A stretch of 17,103 bases of DNA from Thermoanaerobaculales bacterium. GTDB taxonomy: Bacteria > Acidobacteriota > Thermoanaerobaculia > Thermoanaerobaculales > Sulfomarinibacteraceae. Within the stretch, counting starts at the first letter, position 1. Every line of letters begins with the position of its first letter. This document shows positions 5,478 through 14,157 of this stretch, one piece after another. Where the stretch lies: assembly GCA_029938595.1 (NCBI GenBank), contig JAOZUP010000032.1:285-17387 (forward strand). Reading direction: 5' to 3'. The translations under genes were made by a program, and so were the position numbers. The notes beneath the pieces are model-generated. The model did no database searches. It was not told the origin of the DNA and was given only the letters and a program-made list of their open reading frames with translations.

Positions 5478-6620
5478 ATGTCTGCCGAGCTCCACCTGGC
5501 CCGGCGATACCTGGTCGGCCTGCGGCGGCGCACCCACGTCGCCACCGTGACGCTGATCTCAATGGCTGGTCTCGGTCTCGGCGTGCTTGCCCTGGTTGTG
5601 ACCCTTGCTCTGCTCGAGGGCTTCCAATCGAGCATCCGGGAGGAGATTGTTGCCAGGGCAGCCCACGCGCGTGTGGTTCCTGTCGACGGACGCCGGCTCG
5701 TCGATCCGGCGAGGTTGGCCTCAGTTTTGCAAGCAGAGCTCCCCCAAGTGGAGATGGTGCAGGTAGTACGTGGAACGTGCCTCGTCTCGTCGCTCACGGA
5801 TGCCGTTCCGGCATCTGTGACCGGCCGGTCTGACGCACTCGATGTCAGCATCGACCGGATTCTTGCGGCGCGACTGGGGGTTGGCATCGGAGACGCGGTG
5901 CAGGTGATTTCACCCCGGCAACGGTTGACGCCGATGGGGCCGTTGCCGGTGCGGGTCCGCACCGAGGTCGCCGGTGTGGAGGCACCCGAACCGGGGGCCG
6001 AAACGGGCGCGGTGAGCCTGCCGTTGGAGTTAGCCCAACGACTGCTTTGGGGCATGCCGGTGGTCGAGCTGATCGAGCTTCGCGACCCCTCCGACCCGTG
6101 GCGTCTGGGCGCCAGAGTGCGGGCGGCGCTTGCCGGTGAAGGGGTGCAGGTCCTGGGTCTGGACGAGCTGCACCGGCCCCTCCTCCTGGCCCTTGCGCTC
6201 GAGCGTGTGATGATCTTCGTGGCCGTCGGCCTAATGCTGGTGGTTGCGGCCCTCAACCTGCTGTGCAACGTGGCCATGGTGGCGGCGGAGAAGCGCATCG
6301 ATCTTTCGGTGCTCGCTGGCATTGGCCTTCCCCCGGCCGCCCTGCGCCGGCTCTTTCTCCTCCTGGGGGTGGGGATCGGCATGGTGGGATCGACGGTGGG
6401 CGCCGTGGTCGGCGTGGCGGTTGCGATGGCGTTGGACCGCACCGGGGCCCTGTCCCTGCCGCGGGGAGTCTTCGTGGTGTCGTCGGTGCCGTTCCGGGTC
6501 GAACCGTCAATGGTGGTGTTGGTGATGGCGGTGGCCCTGGCCCTGGCCACTGCTGCGTCGTGGTTCCCGTCGCGAATGGTCGCCCGGCGGGAACCGGCAG
6601 AGGGGCTTCGCTATGAGTGA
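5478..6620 (+). CDS. Lipoprotein-releasing ABC transporter permease, LolC/LolE family
   Basis: This 380-residue inner-membrane permease should work with the LolD ATPase encoded next to it, releasing outer-membrane lipoproteins to LolA. It has the MacB/FtsX-type layout. The short N-terminal cytoplasmic piece LARRYLVGLRRR is followed by TM1 (~22-46, ISMAGLGLGVLALVVTLAL). A periplasmic core covers ~47-240, then three C-terminal TM segments lie at ~245-269, ~291-318 and ~343-363. The Glu-Gly-Phe-Gln after TM1 and EKRIDLSVLAGIGLPP between TM2 and TM3 (the coupling region) are typical. Only one permease gene is present, so the exporter may be a homodimer (LolF-like) unless a partner lies elsewhere. 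It starts 1 nt after lysS and overlaps lolD by 8 nt. Confidence 0.85.
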   Translation: MSAELHLARRYLVGLRRRTHVATVTLISMAGLGLGVLALVVTLALLEGFQSSIREEIVARAAHARVVPVDGRRLVDPARLASVLQAELPQVEMVQVVRGTCLVSSLTDAVPASVTGRSDALDVSIDRILAARLGVGIGDAVQVISPRQRLTPMGPLPVRVRTEVAGVEAPEPGAETGAVSLPLELAQRLLWGMPVVELIELRDPSDPWRLGARVRAALAGEGVQVLGLDELHRPLLLALALERVMIFVAVGLMLVVAALNLLCNVAMVAAEKRIDLSVLAGIGLPPAALRRLFLLLGVGIGMVGSTVGAVVGVAVAMALDRTGALSLPRGVFVVSSVPFRVEPSMVVLVMAVALALATAASWFPSRMVARREPAEGLRYE

Positions 6621-7302
6621 GCGCGCATTGGTGGAGCTGCGCGGAGTGAGCAAGGGCTTCGGTGCTGGCAGCACCCGGGTCGAGGTGCTCGGAGCCCTCG
6701 ACCTGGATGTGCCGGAGGGCCAACTTCTGGCGGTGGTGGGGCCCTCCGGGGTTGGAAAGAGCACGCTGCTTCACCTCGTTGGCCTGCTCGATCGACCCGA
6801 CGACGGGCGCGTGACACTCGACGGCGATGACGTCGAGGTTCTCGATGGAGAGGCACGCGCCCGCCTGCGCAACCGGATGATCGGCTTTGTCTTTCAGCAC
6901 CACTACCTGCTTGACGAGTTCGATGCGCGCGACAATATCGCACTGCCGCTGCGAATCGCCGGCAAGGGGGCGGCCGTTGCCCGATCCCGCGCTGACGAGC
7001 TGCTGGAGGCGGTGTCGCTCACCGATCGCGCGCACCATTTCCCGGACCAATTGTCGGGCGGCGAGCAACAGCGGGTGGCGGTTGCACGGGCGCTGGCGAT
7101 GAAGCCGAGGTTGCTCCTGGCGGACGAGCCCACCGGCAATCTCGACCGGGCGAACTCCGAACAGGTCTTTGACCTCGTGCGCGAGCTGCATTTGCTGGCA
7201 GGTTTGACATCAATTATAGTGACCCACGACGAAGAGCTTGCCCGCATGTGCGACGATACCTTTCACCTCGTGCCTGCGGGCCAATCTGTCGAATATGTTT
7301 GA
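6613..7302 (+). CDS. lolD: Lipoprotein-releasing ABC transporter ATPase LolD
   Basis: The 229-residue cytoplasmic ATPase powers the LolC/E-type permease. All ABC motifs are visible: Walker A GPSGVGKST (43-51), Q-loop Gln-95 in FVFQHH, signature LSGGEQQ (147-153), Walker B RLLLADEP (166-173) with catalytic Glu-172, D-loop NLD (176-178), and switch His-205 (VTHD). The length is normal for the MacB/LolD subfamily, and FQHHYLLDEFDARDNIALPL is LolD-like. The start ATG lies inside the end of the permease gene (8-nt overlap, ATGAGTGA), indicating translational coupling. It in turn overlaps clpC by 8 nt. Confidence 0.93.
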   Translation: MSERALVELRGVSKGFGAGSTRVEVLGALDLDVPEGQLLAVVGPSGVGKSTLLHLVGLLDRPDDGRVTLDGDDVEVLDGEARARLRNRMIGFVFQHHYLLDEFDARDNIALPLRIAGKGAAVARSRADELLEAVSLTDRAHHFPDQLSGGEQQRVAVARALAMKPRLLLADEPTGNLDRANSEQVFDLVRELHLLAGLTSIIVTHDEELARMCDDTFHLVPAGQSVEYV

Positions 7303-9733
7303 ACGATTCAACGAGCACGTCAGGCGCAGCCTGTTCTTCGCTCGCTATGAGGCGAGCAGGTCGAACAGTCGGTCGATTGCAACCCAGCATGTTCTCCTCG
7401 GAATGCTGCGTGAGGCAGATCCGGCCTTCAGCCGGCTTCTCGATGAGAGGGGTATCGACGCCCGGGAACTCCGTGAAGAGCTGCTAGGAGATCGTGTGGC
7501 CCTGGACAGGGTCAGCACGTCTCCCGACCTACCGTTGGCCGAGGAGAGCAAGAAGGCTCTCGCCTTTGCCGTCCACGAGGCGGAAAATATGGGCCATACG
7601 GGCGTCGACTCGGAACATCTGGTGCTCGGTCTGATGAGAGTCGAGGGGTCGGCAGCGGCCGCATATCTCGGTGCCCGGGGGCTCGATCTCTTCGAGCTGC
7701 GCGAGGACGTTGAGCGTCATGGCCGCGAGCTCGAGGCCGAGGCGTCCGCTCAGGCGACTCCCCACATTGCCGAGTACTCGCGCGACCTTACGATGATCGC
7801 AGCCGAGGGAGGCTTCGATCCCCTCATCGGTCGTGAGCAAGAGGTCGAGAGGATGGTTCAGATCCTTAGCCGGCGGACCAAAAACAATCCGCTGCTGCTC
7901 GGCGAATCAGGAGTCGGCAAGACGGCTATCGTCGAGGGGCTGGCATCCCGAATCGTCGACGGCTCGGTGCCGATGCTGCTTGCCGATCGCCGTATCCTCG
8001 CCCTCGATCTCTCGTTGCTGGTGGCCGGTACCAAGTACCGCGGCCAGTTCGAGGAGCGGTTGAAGGGGCTCTTGAAGGAACTTCAGGATCATCCCGAGAT
8101 CATCATCTTCCTCGACGAGATCCACTCCCTGATTGGGACCGGTTCGGCGGAGGGGTCTCTCGATGCGGCCAATATCATCAAGCCTGCGCTGTCGCGCGGC
8201 GAGATCACCTGCATCGGCGCCACGACGGTCCGGGAGTACCGGAAGTACGTCGAGAAGGACAGGGCGTTGTCGCGGCGCTTTCAGGCAGTCGACATCCGCC
8301 AGCCGACCGAGGATGAGACGATCACCATTCTCGAGGGCATTCAGAGCCGCTACGAGGAGTTTCACGGTGTCCGCTACTCGGATGACGCCATCAAGGTGGC
8401 GGTCACCCACGCCGGACGGTACATCACCGATCGCGCCTTTCCGGACAAGGCCATCGATGTGCTCGACGAGGCGGGCGCTCGGGTCAAGCTGCGGCAGGTT
8501 TCCTCGACCTCGTCGCTGCGCCGGGTTCAGCACGAGATCCGTGGTGTGGTGGCGCGTATGAAGGACGCCATTTCGCGCAAAAACTTCGAGCTTGCGGTGG
8601 ATCTCCGAGAGGAGGAGCTGCGGTTGCGTGAGGAGCTCGAGATGCTCGAGACGACCCATGCCGAGGAGCCGCCCGAGCGCGTGGTGGTGAGCCGCACCGA
8701 TGTCGAGGACGTGGTGGCGTCGTGGACCGGCATTCCGGTCAGCGCCATCGGTGAGGACGAGGCGGAGAGGTTGCAGAGGATGGAGGAGATCCTGCGCCAG
8801 CGCGTGGTTGGCCAGGACGACGCGATCAAGGCTATGGCCAGAGCCATCCGCCGCAGCCGGCTTGGCGTGACCAGTCCCGACCGGCCCATTGGCTCGTTCA
8901 TATTTCTCGGACCTTCGGGCGTAGGCAAGACCGAGGTCGCGCGGCAGCTGGCGAGCTTTCTCTTCCAGGATCCCCGCCGGCTGGTCCGGTTCGACATGTC
9001 GGAGTACATGGAGAAGCACACAGTGTCGAGGCTCATCGGCTCGCCCCCCGGGTACGTCGGCTTCGAAGAAGGGGGCCAGCTGTCCGAGCAGGTCCGCCGC
9101 AACCCCTACTCGGTGGTGCTGCTCGACGAGGTCGAGAAGGCGCACCCGGATGTCTACAACTTGCTGCTGCAGGTCCTCGAGGATGGCCGTTTGACCGACA
9201 ACTACGGCAACGTCATCGACTTCACCAACACCCTGATCATCATGACGTCCAATCTCGGTGGTCGCGAGCTGGTGGATGGGGATAGGGTTGGTTTCGGCAG
9301 CGAGGGCGCGGGCTTCGGGTCGTCCCAGGTGCGCGAGCTCGTTGATCGCGAGCTTCGCCGCCATTTTCCGCCGGAGTTCATCAACCGATTGGACGAGGTG
9401 ATCGTCTTCGAATCGCTCGACATGCAGAGCATGCTCGAGGTGGCGCGTCTGTTGCTCGGCGAAACGGCTGAGGTGCTGGCCAAGAAGAACGTGACCATCG
9501 AGTACGGGCCTGAAGTCGCAAGTTGGCTTTGCGAGCAGTGCGGCGTGGACCCGCAGGCGGGTGCGCGCCCCCTGCGCCGGTTGGTTAAACTTTGGGTCGA
9601 GGATGCGGTGGCTGATTACCTCATCCAGAATCGAAGCAGCGACGCCGTCACGCTCAGCATGTGGGTTGAGGAGGACCGACCGGTCGTGGAAATCAAGGAC
9701 AAAGCCATGGTGACCCAAAGGCGGGGCGCGTGA
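7295..9733 (+). CDS. clpC: ATP-dependent Clp unfoldase ClpC
   Basis: The 812-residue AAA+ unfoldase feeds substrates to the ClpP peptidase. Domains in order: two Clp_N repeats (~1-145; MFERFNEHVRRSLFFARYEA is typical), AAA1 with Walker A GESGVGKT (203-210) and Walker B IIIFLDE (269-275), a middle domain with a UVR motif (~415-450, RMKDAISRKNFELAVDLREE), and AAA2 with Walker A GPSGVGKT (539-546) and Walker B VVLLDE (607-612). A VGF tripeptide at ~665-667 matches the ClpP-docking loop. The UVR motif and short middle domain identify ClpC rather than ClpA or ClpB. ATG 7295 is chosen because MFERF is the conserved N-terminus, though no Shine-Dalgarno is visible; an upstream extension to 7238 would lie inside lolD. 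It overlaps lolD by 8 nt and bamA by 4 nt, so expression is probably coupled to both. Confidence 0.95.
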   Translation: MFERFNEHVRRSLFFARYEASRSNSRSIATQHVLLGMLREADPAFSRLLDERGIDARELREELLGDRVALDRVSTSPDLPLAEESKKALAFAVHEAENMGHTGVDSEHLVLGLMRVEGSAAAAYLGARGLDLFELREDVERHGRELEAEASAQATPHIAEYSRDLTMIAAEGGFDPLIGREQEVERMVQILSRRTKNNPLLLGESGVGKTAIVEGLASRIVDGSVPMLLADRRILALDLSLLVAGTKYRGQFEERLKGLLKELQDHPEIIIFLDEIHSLIGTGSAEGSLDAANIIKPALSRGEITCIGATTVREYRKYVEKDRALSRRFQAVDIRQPTEDETITILEGIQSRYEEFHGVRYSDDAIKVAVTHAGRYITDRAFPDKAIDVLDEAGARVKLRQVSSTSSLRRVQHEIRGVVARMKDAISRKNFELAVDLREEELRLREELEMLETTHAEEPPERVVVSRTDVEDVVASWTGIPVSAIGEDEAERLQRMEEILRQRVVGQDDAIKAMARAIRRSRLGVTSPDRPIGSFIFLGPSGVGKTEVARQLASFLFQDPRRLVRFDMSEYMEKHTVSRLIGSPPGYVGFEEGGQLSEQVRRNPYSVVLLDEVEKAHPDVYNLLLQVLEDGRLTDNYGNVIDFTNTLIIMTSNLGGRELVDGDRVGFGSEGAGFGSSQVRELVDRELRRHFPPEFINRLDEVIVFESLDMQSMLEVARLLLGETAEVLAKKNVTIEYGPEVASWLCEQCGVDPQAGARPLRRLVKLWVEDAVADYLIQNRSSDAVTLSMWVEEDRPVVEIKDKAMVTQRRGA

Positions 9734-12147
9734 CGGCTCTGCGTCTTGCGTTCATAGCTGTGCTCGTGATGGTTGCCGCCGCCGCCACGGCGGCGCACGA
9801 CCTGATCATCCGTGACATCGTGGTCGAGGGCGGCGTCACGCTGACCGTTGATACCGTGTCGTACTACCTGGGGCTGGAGCCCGAGGACCCATTGGACCAT
9901 GAGTACGTCACAGACGGCTACCGTCGATTGTGGGACTCGGGACTTTTCGAAGAGATTCGAATCGAAGCCGAGGATCACGGTGACGGCACGGTCACCCTCT
10001 ATATCGTGGTCACGGAGAGGCCGTTCGTGACCACGGTCGATTTCGAGGGCAACAAGAAGATCAAGACAACGGACCTCAAAGACAAGCTCGACGAGCACGG
10101 GATCGAAATTCCCCGCAATGTGCCCTTGAGGATGGCTCAGTTGCGGCGGATCGAGACGGCCATCAAGGAGGTCTACGACGCTTCGGGATTCCGTTCGGCG
10201 CAGATCAGCTTTCAGGTCGAGGATATCTCGTCGAGCAAGAAGAAGGTCGTGTACACCATCGACGAAGGCGGCAAGGTGAAGATCGCCTCCATCGATTTTG
10301 CCGGGAACGAGGTGTTTTCGGACTCGAAGCTTCGTGGTGTGTTCAAGGTGACCAAACAGAAAGGTCTCCGGTACATGTTCGGCGACAAGATCGTCTACAC
10401 CAAGGAAGCGTGGGACGAGGATCGCGACAACCTCCGGACCTTTTACGGCAACCGCGGCTACATCGACGTCAAGATCGGCGAGCCGGTGATCGACCTGGTT
10501 GCAAAGAAACCGGATGCGGCAACCCTGAAGAAGAAAAAATACAAGATGCACATCACCGTTCCCATCGAGGAAGGAGATCCCTACATTCTGGGCTCCTTCT
10601 CGGTTTCGGGGTCCGAGATTTTCAAGGCGGAGGGGTTACGGAGAATCTTCAATGTCCAGGAGGGAGAAACCTACAATCGGAAGGCGATCGACGAGGGAAT
10701 GGAGAAGGTCCGTGACGGGTATCACAACTCGGGTTACGTGTATGCCTACACCAACGAAACCTGGGCGCGGCGCGAGGGCGAGGAGCAAATCGTCGACGTG
10801 ACGATCGATGTCTTCGAGGGTGACCGGTTCCGGCTCGGGCGGCTGGAGTTCATCGGCAACACAACGACCCGAGACAAGGTTCTGAGGCGCGAGTTCCGGA
10901 TCTCGGAGGGCCAGTACATGAACATGGCGATCTTCCGGGCCTCCGTCTTCAAGGTCAACGCGCTTGGATACTGGAAGCTCGAAGAGGAGCCCCTCGATTT
11001 CGACTTCGACGACGAGAACAAAAAGGTCAACGTCAACGTCAAGGGCAACGAGGTCGGCCGCAACGACGTGCAATTCGGCGCCGGCTACTCGGAGCTGGAC
11101 GGCTTCTTCGTCCAGGGGCAGTTCAACACTCGGAACTTCCTCGGCCGCGGCAACACGCTCGGTATCTCGCTCCAGATCGGCCGGCGTTCCGATATGTACT
11201 CTCTGTCGTACACCGAGCCGTACTTCCTCGATCGGCGCATCCTCCTCGGCGGTTCGATCTTCCAGACCAGCATCGAGTCGAGCCAACTGGGATTCTCGAG
11301 CTATGAGCGCAGAACTCGAGGTGTCACGATATCGGGCGGTCTCGGCGTCAGCCCCTTTGCCTCGGTGTCAGGATTGCTCGCCTTTCAGGACGATTATTCG
11401 AGGTTCGTGGTCACCCGGAATGGCCTTGTGGGCGACCCGACAGCGGGCCATGACCGGCCGGTCGATATTCCGCCCATCGACGGGGCGGTCTTCGACCGCG
11501 CTTTCGAGACCTTTACTGGAAAGACCCACTCCTTTACGCCGGGCTATAACCGTGACAGCCGCGACGACCCGTTTGACCCGAACCGCGGTTCGGCCACTTA
11601 CGCGCGATTGCGGATCGCCGGAGGGATCTTGGGCGGCGACTTCGACTATTTCCGACCGGAGGTCGGGGTTACGCAGTTCATCCCGTGGGGCAAGCGCAGC
11701 ACCTGGGCCTACCATGCCGAGGGTGGCCAGTTCCTCACGTACAACGACTCGGAGATCCCGATCTACGAGCGCTACCGACTCGGAGGCGACCGATCGCTGC
11801 GTGGCCTGCCTTACTACTCGGTGCTGCCGCGGACTGAGGAAGGTCGTTACTTTCTTTCGCCGGGAGGTTCACGAGAGGGCGGCGACCGCTATTGGCAGGT
11901 CAATCTCGAGTATCAGTTCCGCGTGGGCGGACCGGTCAAGATCGTGCTCTTCTTCGACGCGGGCAACACCTACCACGAGGAGCAGGGGTGGGATCTCAGC
12001 CTGTGGCGGAGGACCACCGGCATCGAGATGAGGATCTTCCTGCCGATCTTCCAGGCACCGATCAGGTTCATCTACGGCATCAATCTCGATCCGTTCCCGG
12101 ACGAGAAAGACAGCGATTTCCAGTTTTCGATCGGAACGACATTTTAG
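9730..12147 (+). CDS. bamA: Outer-membrane protein assembly factor BamA
   Basis: This 805-residue Omp85 protein inserts beta-barrels into the outer membrane. A signal peptide covers ~1-22 (AFIAVLVMVAAAATAAHD). Five POTRA domains follow at roughly 24-97, 98-180, 181-282, 283-366 and 367-440, each with the pattern of a strand, FxGN-like turn and helices (VDFEGNKKI, IDFAGNEVF, LEFIGNTTT). The 16-stranded barrel spans ~441-805. The loop-6 signature reads YRLGGDRSLRGL (682-693), a variant of the usual VRGF with the key Arg-691 kept. The C-terminal residue is Phe, as expected for Bam substrates. POTRA3 carries a Lys-rich insertion (KKPDAATLKKKKYK, 259-272). The GTG start overlaps the clpC stop by 4 nt. 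skp follows 29 bp downstream. Confidence 0.96.
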   Translation: MTALRLAFIAVLVMVAAAATAAHDLIIRDIVVEGGVTLTVDTVSYYLGLEPEDPLDHEYVTDGYRRLWDSGLFEEIRIEAEDHGDGTVTLYIVVTERPFVTTVDFEGNKKIKTTDLKDKLDEHGIEIPRNVPLRMAQLRRIETAIKEVYDASGFRSAQISFQVEDISSSKKKVVYTIDEGGKVKIASIDFAGNEVFSDSKLRGVFKVTKQKGLRYMFGDKIVYTKEAWDEDRDNLRTFYGNRGYIDVKIGEPVIDLVAKKPDAATLKKKKYKMHITVPIEEGDPYILGSFSVSGSEIFKAEGLRRIFNVQEGETYNRKAIDEGMEKVRDGYHNSGYVYAYTNETWARREGEEQIVDVTIDVFEGDRFRLGRLEFIGNTTTRDKVLRREFRISEGQYMNMAIFRASVFKVNALGYWKLEEEPLDFDFDDENKKVNVNVKGNEVGRNDVQFGAGYSELDGFFVQGQFNTRNFLGRGNTLGISLQIGRRSDMYSLSYTEPYFLDRRILLGGSIFQTSIESSQLGFSSYERRTRGVTISGGLGVSPFASVSGLLAFQDDYSRFVVTRNGLVGDPTAGHDRPVDIPPIDGAVFDRAFETFTGKTHSFTPGYNRDSRDDPFDPNRGSATYARLRIAGGILGGDFDYFRPEVGVTQFIPWGKRSTWAYHAEGGQFLTYNDSEIPIYERYRLGGDRSLRGLPYYSVLPRTEEGRYFLSPGGSREGGDRYWQVNLEYQFRVGGPVKIVLFFDAGNTYHEEQGWDLSLWRRTTGIEMRIFLPIFQAPIRFIYGINLDPFPDEKDSDFQFSIGTTF

Positions 12148-12176
12148 AATTCGGAAAGATTTTGGAGGACAGAAAT

Positions 12177-12695
12177 ATGTATTGTTCGATGATTCGTACC
12201 GCGGCGGTTGCCGCACTCGTCATGGCAGCGGCGATACCGGCGGCGGCGCAAGCCAAGGTGGCTGTGATCGACGTCCAGCGCGTGGTTGCCGAGTCCGATC
12301 CGGGCAAGGAAGCGATCCAGAAATTAAAGGCCATCTCCGATGCCAAAGTCCTGGAGGGCCAGACACTGCAACAGGAGATGGCGGCTCTCCAGGAGCAGTT
12401 CAACAAGCAGCGGTATACCGTATCCGAGCAGCGGCTGGCGGAGATGACCAAGGAGCTCGAGGACAAGAACATCGCGATCCGCCGCTTTGAGGACGACGCC
12501 AAGCGCGAACTCGAGGAGGCGCGGCGCCGGGAGCTCGGTGGGCTCGAGGGACGGATCCTCCCGATCATCAACCAGATCGGCGTGGAAGAGGGGATCACGG
12601 TGATCTTCAATAAGTTCCAGTCCGGTCTGGTGTACGCCGACGAGGCCGTCGACATCACCGACGACGTGATTCTACGGTTCAACACCGCTCAGTGA
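12177..12695 (+). CDS. skp: Periplasmic OmpH/Skp-family chaperone
   Basis: The 172-residue protein has a signal peptide (hydrophobic 8-20, likely cleavage after AAAQA at ~26) followed by the typical first strand KVAVIDVQRVV. A long charged coiled coil covers about 40-120 (many Glu, Lys, Gln and Arg), and a C-terminal strand segment returns to the trimerisation body (EEGITVIFNK, LVYADEAVDIT). This is the jellyfish-like Skp fold, which holds unfolded outer-membrane proteins in the periplasm and delivers them to BamA. ATG 12177 has a good Shine-Dalgarno (GGAGG at 12164-12168, 8 nt spacing). An in-frame ATG at 12189 would shorten the signal peptide by four residues. It sits between bamA and lpxD as in many diderms and overlaps lpxD by 4 nt (GTGA). 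Confidence 0.92.
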   Translation: MYCSMIRTAAVAALVMAAAIPAAAQAKVAVIDVQRVVAESDPGKEAIQKLKAISDAKVLEGQTLQQEMAALQEQFNKQRYTVSEQRLAEMTKELEDKNIAIRRFEDDAKRELEEARRRELGGLEGRILPIINQIGVEEGITVIFNKFQSGLVYADEAVDITDDVILRFNTAQ

Positions 12696-13732
12696 CGAGG
12701 GCCGCCTCCATCACGCTTGCCCACCTGGCCGGCAGGCTCGGGGCCGAGGTCATAGGTGACGGGGGCCATGAGGTGTGCGGTGTGCGGCCGCTTGACACAG
12801 CGGGGCGGGAGCATCTGAGCTTCCTCCACAACCCGAAGTATGTCGAGGAGGCTCGGTCGTCCGAGGCCGGTGCGATCCTGGTGGCCGACCCCACCGTTCT
12901 TCCGGAACGCAACCTGCTGGTGTGTCCGGAACCATATCTGGCGCTCGCGCACGCGCTCGAAATCTTCCACCCATCCGAACGGCCGGAGCCCGGCGTCCAC
13001 CCGTCGGCGGTGGTGGCCGGGGACGTAGTGCTGGGCGACGGGGCGAGCGTCGGGCCCCTGGCTTCGGTCGGTGCGGGCTCGGCGATCGGCGAACGGACCT
13101 CCCTCGGGCCAGGCTGCGTGCTCGGACGCGGAGTTGTCGTGGGCGCCGATTGCGTTGTACACCCCCGGGTTGTGATCGGAGACGGTTGTCGCATCGGCAA
13201 CCGGTGCATCACCCACTCGGGAACGGTGATCGGATCGGACGGTTTCGGGTTTGCCACGGTCGACGGCGTCCACCACAAGGTACCGCAGGTGGGCATCGTG
13301 GTCGTCGAGGACAACGTCGAAATCGGCGCCAACGTGTGCATCGACCGCGCGGCCCTCGGGGAGACCCGCATCGGTCGCGGAACGAAGGTCGATAACCTGG
13401 TGCAGATCGCCCACAATGTGCAGATCGGTGAGCACTGTTTGGTGGTCGCGCAGGTGGGAATCTCGGGTTCATGCCGTATCGGTCACCACACGATCTTTGC
13501 GGGTCAATCGGGCTGCTCGGGCCACCTCGAGATCGGTAACGAGGTGGTGCTGACGGCGCGGACGGTGGCGATCAAGGACGTTCCGGACGGGGTTACCCTT
13601 TCCGGCTACCCGGCGCGTCCTCACCGTGAGTGGCTGAAGACCCAGGCCAACGTGCAGCGCCTCGACGGGCTGCGTGAGAAGATCAAGCAGCTCGAAGAGC
13701 GACTCGCCGGGCTGGAGGAACCGAAACCATGA
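12692..13732 (+). CDS. lpxD: UDP-3-O-(3-hydroxyacyl)glucosamine N-acyltransferase LpxD
   Basis: The 346-residue acyltransferase adds the N-linked 3-hydroxyacyl chain in the third step of lipid A synthesis. An N-terminal uridine-binding domain (~1-100) is followed by a left-handed beta-helix of hexapeptide repeats (~101-300; VVLGDGASVGPLASVGAG and many similar). The conserved KVDNLVQIAHNVQIG (232-246) carries the catalytic His-241, equivalent to E. coli His-239. The helical C-terminus (~320-343, LREKIKQLEERLAGLEE) is a short coiled coil as in other LpxDs. Length is normal. The GTG start overlaps the skp stop by 4 nt, and fabZ overlaps its end by 4 nt (ATGA). Confidence 0.96.
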   Translation: MTRAASITLAHLAGRLGAEVIGDGGHEVCGVRPLDTAGREHLSFLHNPKYVEEARSSEAGAILVADPTVLPERNLLVCPEPYLALAHALEIFHPSERPEPGVHPSAVVAGDVVLGDGASVGPLASVGAGSAIGERTSLGPGCVLGRGVVVGADCVVHPRVVIGDGCRIGNRCITHSGTVIGSDGFGFATVDGVHHKVPQVGIVVVEDNVEIGANVCIDRAALGETRIGRGTKVDNLVQIAHNVQIGEHCLVVAQVGISGSCRIGHHTIFAGQSGCSGHLEIGNEVVLTARTVAIKDVPDGVTLSGYPARPHREWLKTQANVQRLDGLREKIKQLEERLAGLEEPKP

Positions 13733-14157
13733 ATGACATTTCTGAGATCCTCGCGGTGCTGCCGCACCGCTATCCGTTCCTGCTCATCGATCGCGTGCTG
13801 GAGATGGACGAGAATACGATCCGTGCGGTCAAGAATGTCACCTTCAACGAACCGCACTTCCAGGGCCATTTCCCCGGGGCGCCGGTGATGCCCGGGGTGC
13901 TGGTGGTGGAGGCAATGGCGCAGGCGGGGGGCTTTCTGCTCCTCAGCCAGGTGGAGGACCGTGACGACAAGCTGATCTACTTCACAGGGATCGACAAGTG
14001 CCGGTTCCGCAAACCTGTGGTACCCGGCGATCAGCTGATTTTCGAGGTCGAGGTACTGGCCAGGCGAACCAGCTTCGCCAAGATTCGCGGACGAGCGCTG
14101 GTGGATGGCGAGGTGGTGTGCGAGGCCGAGATGATGTCGGCGCTTGGCAACCGCTGA
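13729..14157 (+). CDS. fabZ: 3-hydroxyacyl-[acyl-carrier-protein] dehydratase FabZ
   Basis: The 142-residue hot-dog-fold dehydratase removes water from 3-hydroxyacyl-ACP in fatty acid elongation. The active-site stretch reads HFQGHFPGAPVMPGVLVVEA, with catalytic His-47 and Glu-61. The N-terminal LPHRYPFLLIDRV (11-23) is a family hallmark. FabZ competes with LpxA and LpxD for the same 3-hydroxyacyl-ACP pool, which explains its frequent location between lpxD and lpxA and suggests balanced expression. Its ATG overlaps lpxD by 4 nt, and its TGA shares one base with the lpxA ATG. Confidence 0.96.
   Translation: MNDISEILAVLPHRYPFLLIDRVLEMDENTIRAVKNVTFNEPHFQGHFPGAPVMPGVLVVEAMAQAGGFLLLSQVEDRDDKLIYFTGIDKCRFRKPVVPGDQLIFEVEVLARRTSFAKIRGRALVDGEVVCEAEMMSALGNR

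Noticed and set aside
5414..6550. 378-codon minus-strand open frame opposite the Lol permease
   Set aside because: The composition is dominated by Arg, Ser and Thr, with no domain. It is a shadow of the permease gene.
6253..7191. 312-codon minus-strand open frame opposite the permease/lolD junction
   Set aside because: It spans two well-supported genes on the other strand, has a proline-rich low-complexity end and no family resemblance.
7907..9718. 603-codon minus-strand open frame opposite clpC
   Set aside because: It is fully antisense to a clearly conserved ClpC. High GC with strong third-position bias commonly keeps the complementary frame open. The translation shows no recognisable domain and there is no supporting ribosome-binding site.
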